A DNA stretch of 64,000 nt from Cadophora sp. MPI-SDFR-AT-0126 (taxonomy: Eukaryota > Ascomycota > Leotiomycetes > Helotiales > Ploettnerulaceae). Both the position numbers and the translations under genes were made by a program. Below are positions 1 through 10,330 of this stretch, piece after piece; position 1 is the first letter of the stretch; the number at the start of each line of letters is the position of its first letter. The stretch spans positions 62,001 through 126,000 of the forward strand of contig JAGMVK010000028.1 in assembly GCA_020747065.1 (NCBI GenBank). Reading direction: 5' to 3'. The notes beneath the pieces are model-generated. The model was given only the letters and a program-made list of their open reading frames with translations, did no database searches and was not told where the DNA came from.

Positions 1-54
1 ATGTGCGCAATATCCTGAATAGTCGCTTACTCTAAAGTGCCGTGCTATCTCGTT

Positions 55-1551
55 CTAATCTATGTTTCCGACGCTATCGCTCACAATATCTGACAGAACA
101 TATATGGTATGTAATGTGAAATCGCAAGCACGCCTTTCCGGAAGAAGCACCACATTTCCAGGCAAAAGCTTTGAGAAAATGCCGCTCTGCAGATGTTTTT
201 GGAGCCAAATGCAAAGAATTTGACTCTGTTTATCGGCCCCAGAGTCTATGCGGCATATCAAAGCCAAATATGTGCCAGGTCTCAGGTTTGATCCGTGGCT
301 TGATTTCTGGAAGCGGCGGAAGGGAGCAAACCTTTTGCTTCCAGCTCTGCCAAAGATCCGATGCCGAGCCACTGCACCTGATTCGAACACATCGATCTTC
401 GATATATCTCTATGTAGGAGTGGTAATGCAATGAGCATTCCTCTGCTAGTCAATGTAGCTGGTTCATGAAGTTGTTGCACTGGTGTTGTGGATTGCGAAG
501 CGAATTGTAGACTCTTCAAGGAGTTATTCTGAGAGCGCACGTGGCTCCTGAATTCATCAGGGGATCGTGCAAACAGTCCACGTTAGCGGGATTCGATTCG
601 AGCACACTTCCAAGCGAAGATAGTACAATCTTCTGATTGCTTCATGATCTCTTCTTGCAATCGCATAAAGGCCCGACTTCCTTCTCCATATAGCATTGGC
701 ATGAACACATTGAAGAGACCCATAAGCGAGTACGCAGTGTCCTCAATACGTGATGTTGATCGACTAGAAGCCCAGGACATCCGCTCAGCAACTGTTTGAA
801 TGGTTGGATCTGCTCCACGGAGAACAAGAGGATCAATAGCGGTAATATCAGCGAGCTGCAAACAGAGACTAGCTTTTGTTCCAAATAAATTCCACTTGGA
901 GTCATAGAGTTCGACAGAAGAAGGTGCGATGAGTTCCTCTGTAAACAATGTCAGCAAGTGAGTGGTTGTTATTCAGTGTGCTCTGGACTCACGTAAAGTC
1001 CAGCCTCTTCTGAACCATCTGCATGATGAAGGCCCCGATGTTGTACCAATCCGCGACTTATAGTCCTCCAGATATACATAGCAAATCTTTGCATTTCGGT
1101 ACCACTTGTACATGGAACATATTACTTCCTGGAGCTCTGCACTACTGGTTTTATCAATGCAGCAAGTATCAACCCACAAATATTTGAAGCCGTGTCGTGC
1201 TGTTTGTTCACAGCAATTCTTGATCTTCTGGTATTATGGATCAATTTTCTCTTTCTTGACTCCCGTATGGGGGTCGATCCGCGAGCCAAGAAACCTTTTC
1301 ATGTTCAATCGCCCGACAAATAGGCTGGAGGCCGGTTGGTTGTCAATTGCAATTGTCATGTGTCAAGTCGTTCCATCTAGAGCTACACATGGAAATGCAT
1401 ATTTTGGCCACTCCGGAATGCCTCCCTTGTTTGGCCGGCAGACGGTTACGCAAGAGGTAGGTTTGCCGGTGTGCTGACGGAATGGGTGAGGTTGCACAAG
1501 TTTACCCTGCATCAAGGCGAGAGGGTTGCTTTGCCGCTTGAGAGTAAACAT
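55..1551 (-). pseudogene. Broken HET-domain (heterokaryon incompatibility) gene
   Basis: HET-domain proteins trigger cell death when genetically unlike hyphae fuse. The core is plain on the minus strand: a WVDTCCIDKTSSAEL block, MYKWYRNAKICYVYLED, then RGWTLQELIAPSS and RIEDTAYSLMGLFNVFMPML. RGWTLQ/ELIAPSS forms only when a 54-bp intron is removed (donor GTGAGT at 992, acceptor ending at 939), so the splice sites survive. The single long frame is interrupted by TAA at 583-585, TAA at 1234-1236 and TGA at 1363-1365. Homology to the family continues past the first of these (RGLFARSPDEF). The segment upstream of 1234 stays in frame but I do not recognise it, so the 5' limit is uncertain. I call it a pseudogene with intact HET core residues. 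A truncated product from an internal start cannot be excluded. Confidence 0.85.
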
Positions 1552-1881
1552 GAGACTGTGCCACTTTCATTCGCTGAGTGATTGCCCTCTTACCGAGATC
1601 CGATTTCTGTTAGGATTGTGAGGAACATGAGGAGGTTTGTTAAGGAGATGTGTTTGCCAAGGCTACGTATGTGCTGAACATAATCGTTGTATTTACAGGA
1701 GGATGCTTACCAAACCGTACACTAGGCGCAGCCGACGACGCCCTATCTACAGTTTTGCTCCTGAGCAAGATCAGCCACATCTTCCAAACACTTCCTTTCC
1801 ATCACACCTCCTCCAAAGGAGCATAATGTTGCCAGCTACATGGTTCTCATCCTGTGCTACGCTACCACACACTAAGCCCTC
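1552..1881. other. Intergenic, no gene seen
   Basis: I see no credible coding sequence between the HET relic and the end of the ABM gene. The short open frames lack codon bias and family motifs. Confidence 0.5.
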
Positions 1882-2316
1882 CTAAGCGGTGCACGCATTC
1901 GGCATTGCTATCTTCTTCAACAACACTGGGTAGACATGGGTTCCCGCAGGGAAGTTCTTCAGGTGCATCTGGAACTCGGGATTATGAAACGCCTCGCGGA
2001 AGGCCTTGGTCGACTCCCATTGAGTGACATTGACAAACATATTGCTTGCCTCGCCCAGTGCACGGTGTAGTTGCGTCGACAACATGCCGTACTGCTTCCT
2101 CATGAAATCGGAGTCGCGCTGCCAATTCTCAAGGAAGAGCTCGGCCTCGTTCGAGGACTTGAGGACAAAGGTGTTAATGATGGTGATAGCATGGACGTCG
2201 ACCTTGGCTTCTTCTAAGAAAACGGTGGCGCTCCCTGGCATTTGATAGAAGTTGGGGAGCGCTCTCTCTGGCTCACCAGACTTGGTAGTGGTGGTAGTGG
2301 TGGTAGTTGATGCCAT
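1882..2316 (-). CDS. ABM-fold (antibiotic biosynthesis monooxygenase-like) protein
   Basis: Single-exon protein of 144 residues. After a Thr-rich start (residues 3-10), residues about 40-130 read as an ABM dimeric alpha/beta-barrel: a first strand HAITIINTFVL, a helix with FLENWQRDSDFM, a strand MFVNVTQWES and a second helix AFREAFHNPEF. This fold covers cofactor-free monooxygenases, such as those acting on polyketide quinones, and haem-degrading enzymes. The substrate cannot be read from sequence. No signal peptide is seen, so it is probably cytosolic. A TATA-like element lies about 77 bp upstream of the ATG. It is transcribed divergently from an FAD monooxygenase, which suggests shared oxidative chemistry, but that is inference. 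Confidence 0.8.
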   Translation of the reverse strand: MASTTTTTTTTKSGEPERALPNFYQMPGSATVFLEEAKVDVHAITIINTFVLKSSNEAELFLENWQRDSDFMRKQYGMLSTQLHRALGEASNMFVNVTQWESTKAFREAFHNPEFQMHLKNFPAGTHVYPVLLKKIAMPNACTA

Positions 2317-2392
2317 TGCTGTGAGTCATCGGAAGCTTGGATGAATGTTGAGGGCGTGGTTTTTGGATCTTTCTAGTTCGAGGCTGGCTTTT

Positions 2393-2399
2393 TTTTATA
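2393..2399 (-). promoter_or_regulatory. TATA-like element of the ABM gene
   Basis: TATAAAA on the minus strand, about 77 bp before the start codon at 2316. Confidence 0.4.
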
Positions 2400-2540
2400 T
2401 GTTCTCTCGGCCCTCAAGCCCCGAAGGTCTCGTGGACTACGTCGGAGCAACTTTCTCTTTAAACTGTCTGCATAGGGTGTCTGCATAAGGACGTCGGAAG
2501 CGGTGTCCTCATATACCAGATAAGAAAAGGGGTATTATAC

Positions 2541-2620
2541 GCCTTCCGAGGGGAATAGAGACCTTCTGAGCATGATGTAGACTTTCTCCGCGGGAGATAG
2601 ACTTTCGGAGCGGGATAGCG
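2541..2620. repeat. Four tandem 20-bp units in the divergent promoter
   Basis: Four consecutive units of exactly 20 bp start at 2541, 2561, 2581 and 2601. They share an ACYTTC-like head, a variable CGG/CCG-bearing centre and a GGGATAG-like tail. The copies are imperfect and the period is not a multiple of three, so this is not a coding repeat. The array lies between the starts of the ABM gene and the FAD monooxygenase. It may be an array of regulator-binding sites, because the CGG/CCG triplets resemble half-sites for Zn2Cys6 proteins. Confidence 0.65.
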
Positions 2621-2882
2621 AAGTTTGGGGCCTATAAATCGGGTGGGGTAGTGCCGGAACGGAGCCCAATGCCACTCGAACTTGTGGGGTCTCCGCTCCC
2701 ATAAGGTTTCATGCAGTGCGGGGTGCAGGTTGGGGAATCCTATTCGTGACAAGACCACCATACACTTTCGTCTAGCGTAAGAGTGAACGCATTTCGGAGT
2801 GCCATGGACACCGACGAGGAGAGCAGACGGAACGGACCAGACGGTATCATTTGTGACATTCCGACCAGACCTGCAGGGAGAT

Positions 2883-2890
2883 TTATAAAA
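2883..2890 (+). promoter_or_regulatory. TATA-like element of the FAD monooxygenase
   Basis: TTATAAAA about 240 bp upstream of the chosen ATG at 3130. The distance implies a long 5' leader if this element is used. Confidence 0.3.
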
Positions 2891-3129
2891 TGATTTCCTC
2901 GTGCTAAGTCCCCAGTATAGTTCAGTCCAACCAAAAACCCTCTAAATCTTGATTACCAAGCCAAATCCTCCAACTCCACGGTTCATTGGGTCCTCGATTT
3001 ACCTGCGGGGGCAATCCTAGCTTGAGTGGGTACTATGAATCTCTTCGTGGGGAATATTGCAGACAGCCACTAATCTCCTACAGACACCAAACCGCTTCCA
3101 CTGAAAGCCGAACTAGAAGAGGCGAAACC

Positions 3130-4431
3130 ATGACATTCAAAGTTGCGATCGTCGGCGCTGGCCCAGCGGGTCTCGTGTGTGCACGTCTACTGAAAATTGC
3201 AGACATTGACATAGAGATTTCTGTTTTCGAGAGAGATCCCTCAGCTGAGGTACGAGTCTTTCGGGGGGGCAGTCTTGATTTACATGGCGATTCGGGTCTG
3301 CTTGCCATCAAAAATGCCGGACTGTTCGAGACATTCAAGAAGTGGCTTCGCTGGGATGGCGAGGAGATCTTCGTTTCAGACAAGCATGGCACGATAATAT
3401 TCCACATGAAGGATCCACCCAAGTCAGATCTGGCAGACTACGAGCGACCGGAGATTGATCGCGAGATGTTAAAAGAGCTACTGCTGGACAGCATCGGGAA
3501 GGAAGCGGTCCAATGGGGAAAGGCCCTTGAATCAGTAGATACCGATAAGCGGACTCTTAGTTTCCGTGACGGCAGTACAGCTGGGCCTTTCGACTTGACC
3601 ATCGGTGCCGATGGAGCCTTCTCGAAATTGAGACATGTCATGACCGATGTCAAACCACGCTATTCGGGAGTCTGTGGGTTTGAGTGTACTGTTGCCTCAC
3701 CAGATGAGAAGCACCCAAATCTCATTAAACGGGTCGGTGGTGGATCTTTGTTCGCCTATGGCGACCACAAGAGCATCACCGCTCAGAGAGTCCATGACAG
3801 GAGCCTCAAACTTGACATTTTCTTCCGCACAGAGGACGAAAATTTCACGAACGACATGTTCACGACCTATCAGTGGAGCCAAGAGAAACTGAAAGCAAAG
3901 ATGCTGGAAAGTTTTCAAGATTGGGTACCTGAGATGCAAGAATTCATAACAAGCTGCAATGTTCAACGACCGTCAAAGTTATGGGAACTTCCTGTCGGCA
4001 ATTCCTGGCGGCACAAGAGTGGCTATACCTTGATTGGAGATGCTGCAAATTTGATGACTCCATTTTCTGGAGAAGGGGCAAATAAAGCATTGACAGATGG
4101 CTGGAAGCTTTCCGAGGCTATAATTGAGGCGTTGAAAAACAAGGGTGACGTTGATCATGCGATTGCCAATTTTGAAGAAACGATGTTTCAGAGAGCCAAG
4201 AAGGTCCAAGCCCGGACAATGCTGAACAAAAACAGAATATTTGATAACTGGGGTGCTTCGTCGTGGCCGGTTACGATCAGTGGATTTGTTCTGGAAGACA
4301 TGGGCTACAATTTGAACAAAGGCTGGCTGTCGTTACTTCCTATTGCAGGGGTGATGTTACTTTACTTCCGCATCATTGAACTGCTTGGAGGCGTCCGAAG
4401 AAGGACAAAGGATGCTCTTTTCGGGCGGTAA
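3130..4431 (+). CDS. FAD-dependent monooxygenase, TetX/PHBH-like
   Basis: Single-exon flavoprotein of 433 residues, a class A monooxygenase that uses NAD(P)H and O2 to hydroxylate aromatic or polyketide-like substrates. The FAD-binding GAGPAG motif is at residues 9-14. An RGGSLDLHGDSG segment matches the TetX subgroup. The DG motif GADGAFSKL is near residue 161, and LIGDAANLMTPFSGEGANK, which binds the FAD ribityl and pyrophosphate, is near residue 304. A hydrophobic C-terminal stretch (GWLSLLPIAGVMLLYF) could anchor it to a membrane. I chose ATG 3130 because it puts the Rossmann strand at the N-terminus; the longer open frame upstream starts at a TTG. It diverges from the ABM gene, 813 bp away. 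The substrate is unknown. Confidence 0.9.
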   Translation: MTFKVAIVGAGPAGLVCARLLKIADIDIEISVFERDPSAEVRVFRGGSLDLHGDSGLLAIKNAGLFETFKKWLRWDGEEIFVSDKHGTIIFHMKDPPKSDLADYERPEIDREMLKELLLDSIGKEAVQWGKALESVDTDKRTLSFRDGSTAGPFDLTIGADGAFSKLRHVMTDVKPRYSGVCGFECTVASPDEKHPNLIKRVGGGSLFAYGDHKSITAQRVHDRSLKLDIFFRTEDENFTNDMFTTYQWSQEKLKAKMLESFQDWVPEMQEFITSCNVQRPSKLWELPVGNSWRHKSGYTLIGDAANLMTPFSGEGANKALTDGWKLSEAIIEALKNKGDVDHAIANFEETMFQRAKKVQARTMLNKNRIFDNWGASSWPVTISGFVLEDMGYNLNKGWLSLLPIAGVMLLYFRIIELLGGVRRRTKDALFGR

Positions 4432-6333
4432 AGTACATTTCTCGGTCCTCTCCTTTCCCTGTCCAGGGTTAAAAGCTGACTTGCGGCTAGTATGCGTAAT
4501 GTTTTCCTTTCACAGCCTCCTCGTCCCCTCTTTAAGCAGATCTGAACTTCTTCTACCACTGGTCCTTGAATGTTACAAGTTGTGAGGTGACTGGAGCATT
4601 AGACGACGTGGCGGCTTCCTAACGGCGAGACAGGGTGGAGTTAAGTTTATCTTGGTTGATCTTGCGTTTCTTACTAGAGCATATATGTAAACACAGCAAA
4701 ATGAAGGATGATGGAGAGTGATTACAGTAGGTGGAGCGGATGGAGACGGGTCGCAAGTGTTCATGAGAAATTGTTTGAAATATCGTGCAAAGCCAATGTC
4801 AAAATTAGTACATTCCATACATATTGTACGCAGTCTAGAATTCAACAGATGCAAGTTAGTGCAGTTGATGTTAGCCTTCCGAATACGCACTGAACCAGCA
4901 ATCTTAACATGCTGTAATATTGTTGAGTCGGCCGTCAGAGCTGCATTTGAAAGTCTCCCGTAGTTCTTTGTGCTTGGCCATTAAGTGTAGAATTCAAGAT
5001 CAAAAGGCAAAAGTAAACACGATCCCATGCTGGAAAAGGGGCTCGCTTGAACGTGATTGATTGATTGTTGATTGATATCTCATGCGCGGTTCCAGCAGCT
5101 TAGTCAGCCGCTATGCCGGAAAAGGCATCCATGGCTCCCCCCTCATCATCAAAACAAACATCGCCTGGAGAAGGCAGCTATCAGGGATAGGTCCAGAAGC
5201 GTAACTTAGTGAGATCTGGTAGGTATGAAAGTGACGATTGATGTAGTGCACAGGCAGTCGAAAGTGTGATGGTGTCTACAGGTCAGTCATGCTCACCAGG
5301 GGCATAATTAGATTGTACAATTAGTGTATACAGTATGGTATCATTTCAATCTTGCCGTTGTTCTCGGAATACGTATGAGAAAGAGCAGAGTCGGAGGCTT
5401 TGGGGTCGCTGACGAAGAAGAGCGAGACGAGCGTGAGGCTTCCGTGTTGGGCTTGCCGTTTTGCCGTGTCACTGACTGTTGGCGATGCGCATGTTCGTCA
5501 GACTCTCAGACGCTGGGTTAGATTCTTGAAACCCAGAGTATTGTGAGGGAGCTTAGGAAGCCAGCCACCAACTAATTGTCTCCGAAACTTAAGCAATTCA
5601 CCTCGTTCGTCCACTTTTAATATTTTTTTGAGGGGGGATATAGTGACGACCAAATTGCGCAGCTCCGTACGCTGGTTGTTTCGGCGGAGAATGCAGTAAA
5701 GAGTCAGCCAGGGGGCCCAGAATCAAGAATACAAATTCTTTGTATCAATAGACTCAGAGCACAGGCAATTTGGTGAAAGCGAAATGAACGAAGAGAAGAG
5801 AGTTGCATCCACTGATTGGATTAGGTCTCGCCGTTCGCGTTTCGGAATTTAGACGTAGGCCGAAGTGCGACCTCCACGATTCCCATCCGTCGAGCGCGGC
5901 ATTACTAAATATACCTTCATCGCCTTCAAAGCTCGACCCAAATTCTGGTTAGTTATGGAGGCAAGGGTAGTTGTAGAAGCTTCGAGACCCCCCGTGGCCC
6001 TTGTTAGAGGCTAAAAACTCGCTGAGGTATTAGACAACCCCCCTACATTACTACCTACACAAGGCTCATTTTTCATGAGGTTTAAAGTTTGTTTAGGGGG
6101 AGGTAGAGTGTTAAATAAAGGTCGAGGCTTCGCTCATGTTTCTTGGCGGGGTTGCTCTATTTTAATTATTTGTTTGTGTTCATTCCCGTTGCATCTGTGT
6201 CAACGCATGTCAACGGCAATTCAACCAGGCTAGAGCTAGAGCTGGGGTTACCTTTTACTTCGTTCCAGACTCAGGAGATACAAGATCCCGCTGCATTCTG
6301 CAGCATTTGGTGACGAAAGGGGTTCTTAATTTC
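4432..6333. other. Intergenic, no gene seen
   Basis: A 1.9-kb stretch without a convincing gene. It holds a short GATTGATT-type repeat near 5057-5077 and homopolymer-rich patches near 5640 and 6360. No tRNA or transposase fragment was recognised. Confidence 0.5.
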
Positions 6334-7588
6334 ATGATGTCTTCTTCCGGGGCAGTAAGTTCTCCCCCCCCAGGTCACGTATGAACTCATTAACAGCATC
6401 TACCAAATGCAGCAATCGCAATCTAAACCTTATCCTCCCACGAATGCAGGACTCGGGCTTACTCCAGCAAAGACTCTCGATGATCCAATTACAGCCGTGT
6501 TCCTCGCGCTTTTCGTTTGCGGAGCCGCAACACACATGACCATCCTACAAGTCAACCGGCGCTGAGTGCTCTTCGGTTTCTGCATGGCTCGAATCACAAC
6601 ATGCACCATGCGCCTCGTCTGGACTTCCTACGTCACAAACGTTTCAATCGCTATCGCGGCCCAAATCTTCGTTGCTGCAGGCGTAGTACTGCTCTTCATT
6701 ATCAATCTCATTTTCACGCAACGGGTTATTCGCGCTTCACATCCAGAATGGGCGTGGACGAAGGCTTTTTCATTGGCTTTTAAGCTATACTACGTGTCAA
6801 TTGTCCTCTTGCTTATAGCGATCATCTTCTGCACCGTCGAATCTTTCTACACCCTGAACAAAAATATCCGACGCATCGATCGAGATATCCAGCTTGTAGG
6901 ATCAACCTACTTCACCGTCGCCGCTTTCTTACCCGTGCCACTCCTCGCCCTGAACGTCATCCTGCCCAAACTTTCCCCCGTCGAAAAATTTGGCAAAGGC
7001 AAATTCAGAACTAAGATCTACATCTAGCTCTTCTCGTCCTTCATCCTTACGTTTGGAGCTGCTTTCCGTGCTGGTATTGCGTATGTCCCCAGACCGAAAA
7101 GTAATCCAGCTTGGTACCATTCTAAAGCTTGCTTCTACATCTTCAATTTCGCAATCGAGATTGTCGTCGTGGCGCTATACGCAATTATCATAGTGGACAA
7201 GCGATTCCATATCCCGAACGGTAGCCATGGACCTGGAGATTACTCTGGCAAGGGGGATGCAGACCTGGAACGCAAAACTTCCTTCGTGGACGGGGCCATA
7301 AATGAGGAACAGATGTTTGACGATCAGCCGGGGACTGACGAGAAGAGGTCACGTGGAGATTTAGAGACGGGGAATATGGATAATGAGCCTGAGGATAAGT
7401 TCGAGCATCTGGGAGAATTCATATCCGGCGTGCCTTCACCAGCGAATCAAGTGGATCCGAGATCAAGTCGTGGGCCTTTAAAGGAATCTGGCAATCATGA
7501 GAAAGTGAAGCAGTTCGATGACGAGAATTTGAAGCCGATGCATCCTAACAATGAGACGAGGTTCAGCAATGTTCCTACTCGCGCCTGA
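6334..7588 (+). pseudogene. Broken multi-pass membrane protein, DUF3112-like
   Basis: A family of fungal multi-spanning membrane proteins of unknown function. The predicted first exon is 6334-6354, followed by a 58-bp intron (GTAAGT to CAG at 6412) and one long exon. Conserved blocks are THMTILQVNRR, LFGFCMARITTCTMRLVW, IAAQIFVAAGVVLLFIINLI, LPKLSPVEKFGKGKFRTKIY and FILTFGAAFRAGIAYVPRP, with a hydrophilic tail of about 130 residues. Two in-frame stops interrupt it: TGA at 6563-6565 and TAG at 7025-7027. At the first stop a few residues seem to be missing between the NRR and LFGFCM blocks, from memory of the family. The frame is otherwise open across both stops, so decay is recent, or one of the stops is a sequencing error. 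The family name is from recall. Confidence 0.75.
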
Positions 7589-9669
7589 GATTCCCGAGGA
7601 CGGGAAGGCAAGGGAAGAGTCACTGACGACATCCCCGATTCATGCGGCGGATGTGACGCCAATGATGTCTAATAAATTTTAGATGGATGAAGTGTATATA
7701 TTGTGGAGGGGAAGACCCCAATCCCCCCCACGACAAGAGAGTAGCAAATGTACGGTGCATAAGGTGTAAGGTTTGCGAAATAACAGATAGACGGAATCGA
7801 AAGATATCACATATCTAAAGAGTACGAATTGTCAATTGAAGAGAAGAGTGTGAAACCTATCAGAAGGAAAAGTGCTATTGTTGCTGTTGTTGTTTCTCCA
7901 AGGAGATTTCAACTTACGTACGTCTTAGGCTTACATTTATTAAGCCAGCTCCAGTGAAGCTGATTCCAGTGGGTCTCGTCAACGTCTCGTCAACCCTTGC
8001 ACGGCAGTAGGGTAATGCTTTAATGAACAATCCTAAACTCTAGAATTTTGTCTACAAGTTTCCTTATATATTAAGCCAGAAACTGGGGGTCGGGTTGGGT
8101 TGGGTGGTGACGAGATCCACTGGAAACCGCCTTCCGTCCCGAACCGCGAGGCGATGGCCCTACAACAGTTCACTCACCACAGCAGCCACAAACCTTGTAA
8201 GGGCTTCCGAAATATAAATAAAGTAAACCTAAATTTAGACTTAAATAAAGGCTTTCTAAATAAACGTCCGTCTAATTCCCATTCTTATTCACAACCTTGT
8301 CGTTGAGTTTGTTCTCGATCAGCACATACGGTAATTGAAGAGTTCCCTGTTTTCCATATCTAAAGAAGGGGACAAAGAAGGAGGAAGGATGATTTAGTCT
8401 GGAAAGTCACTGATGCGGGGGTGGAAGGGTGGGTGGTAAGGGATGGTCCAGAACCTGGACTAAGAGTTAGACGGTAATGGAAATAAATTGAATTAGCTCA
8501 ACGAAACTCGACACAAACACAAGAAAATTTAATTAATTCTCCTTGACATCTCACACTCGGAACTCTCTCCTCAAGATGCAAAGATTGAAGACGTACAACT
8601 CGTTCGTAGACACCTCACAGTTCTTCACAACATATCCGGTCTGTCTCTCATTTCTCGACAGGGACCGGGTATCCTTACATGCTGGGCTTTTGCTTTTTCT
8701 TAGCTGCATTACTTTCATAGAGAATTGAAACAGGTCAGCTAGCTGCTGTGAGAGAAGCTGTGAAAACCTTAATATGCTATGGACAATTCGAGGCGGGGCG
8801 GGGAAGAGGATAATGCTAGTAGAGTACCTTCTGCCAATTGCCTCGAGATGCTTGGGACATCTTGGAGGCGTCTATTTGATGAGCAGAGTCCTAGGAGGCT
8901 GAGTAAGGAAGGAGGAGAAGTGGTGGTATTGGATGGTATTTTTGGTTAGTGGGGAAGGGAATGGTGGAGGGAGAGAGGGGGGATCTATAGCGGAGAAAGC
9001 AGAGAGGAGGTGTGGAGAATTATCATGTGCATCTTTCTGAGAATCGAGAATCGTTCAAAAAAGTAAAGTCATTTTCGCAGGCAAGAACACCACCTGTCTC
9101 TCCAATCCAAATATAAACAATAGAGATCATAGGAATATTAGAAGTATAGGTACCAGTACCAAAAAAAACAATGGTTTGTAAGAGTTTCCTTAGTTAATAT
9201 TTGATTGACAGGAAAATGGAATACTAATGGGAAAGTGGGGAAGATTTTGGATGCATGTGTTAAGGAGGATTTGCAAAAGATGAGTAGGTGTTGGGGGCTG
9301 GTAAGAAATGTCTTGCTATTGCCACGAAGCTTGATTTGGAAGGGTGAACTAGTGGAAAATGATGGGTGTGAAATGGCGAAAGGATACAGGCGACATGGAC
9401 CCAGATCTAGAATGGTTGCATGCTGTACTTCACCAACCTCGAATCGTTGCCCAGAACTCTATCGTAAGTCCCCAAGGAAGGTAGGGCCTTCGTCAGATGA
9501 GGTTATTTCATGTCACGACGAACACATCTCAGATGAAAGTCAATGCTTTTGTTTTGTTACAAACGAACCATTAGGGTCTCCATGACAGTCGGCACGTCAG
9601 CGGAAGCAGCACCCACCAATCCAGCCAACGCAATTCAAATCCATGAGAATACTTCAACACCCTCACACC
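7589..9669. other. Intergenic, no gene seen
   Basis: A 2.1-kb stretch with no supported gene. It contains a GTTGTTGCTGTTGTTGTT-like microsatellite near 7877 and an AT-rich patch with repeated AAATAAA words at 8213-8266. The open frame at 9205-9585 begins at TTG and shows no family features. Confidence 0.5.
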
Positions 9670-10330
9670 CTACTTAGAATTCTTGACAGCATTGGCAAGA
9701 TCAGCCAATGCCTCACGACGCTTAAACTTGGCATCCTCGATGACACCTTTACTTCATTAGTACTTGACTGCATTGAATGGTCGGGATCATGGACGTGTGG
9801 ATGAAAGGGACACATACCGGCATCAGCATCACTAGAGAAATGAGCAGTCCATTGAACGAAACTCTGACCTTCATGACGACCAGAAGTAATTGGGAAGCAA
9901 CGGATGGTGCTCAGGACTGAGGAGTAGGTGAGTTGAGGTTGGGCTGTGATGACGGAGTAGGTGATGTAGTGATCGATAGACTGTATATCCCCATATCAGC
10001 AAACCTTCACTCACTTCGTATCAACCCCTCCGACACTCAGAAATAATTTTCCCTCTATGCATAATTGATATATCAAAGTGAAGACCATAGACCGTGCTAG
10101 AAACTCACCGAATGCTCCTCCTGCTTAACCTCCAGCACCTGACCATCCTTGAACGTCCACTTCACGACATCTGTGTCTGGCGACACGCCCTTGACGGTCT
10201 CGCTCTTCTCAAGTGCGGACCAGAAATCGGCGAAGTTCTCGAGCTTGATCATGTGCCAGACGTGACTGAAGGTTGCGGAGACGACGGCGGATTCGGTGAC
10301 TGTGGTGGAGGTTGGGATGCGGGAGGCCAT
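9670..10330 (-). CDS. SRPBCC / polyketide cyclase-like (START-fold) protein
   Basis: Three exons (10330-10109, 9980-9818, 9746-9670) give 153 residues. All splice phases agree, with donors GTGAGT and GTATGT. SRPBCC proteins form a helix-grip fold with a deep hydrophobic pocket that binds or converts lipids and polyketides. The family pattern is visible: an N-terminal strand followed by FSHVWHMIKLENFADFW, then VVKWTFKDGQVLEVKQEEHS, then YSVITAQPQLTYSSVLSTIR, a W-centred strand (FVQWTAHFSSDADAG) and a C-terminal helix with ALADLANAVKNSK. No signal peptide or membrane segment is seen. The ligand is unknown. The region just upstream is purine-rich (GGAGAGG runs near 10440). Confidence 0.85.

Noticed and set aside
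2459..2761. Minus-strand open frame over the 20-bp array
   Set aside because: The repeat period is not a multiple of three, no domain is seen, and it lies in a promoter.
2986..3129. Longer N-terminus for the FAD monooxygenase
   Set aside because: It starts at TTG and places about 48 unrelated residues before the Rossmann strand.
9205..9585. Possible 126-residue protein
   Set aside because: Begins at TTG, has no motif and no neighbouring splice structure.
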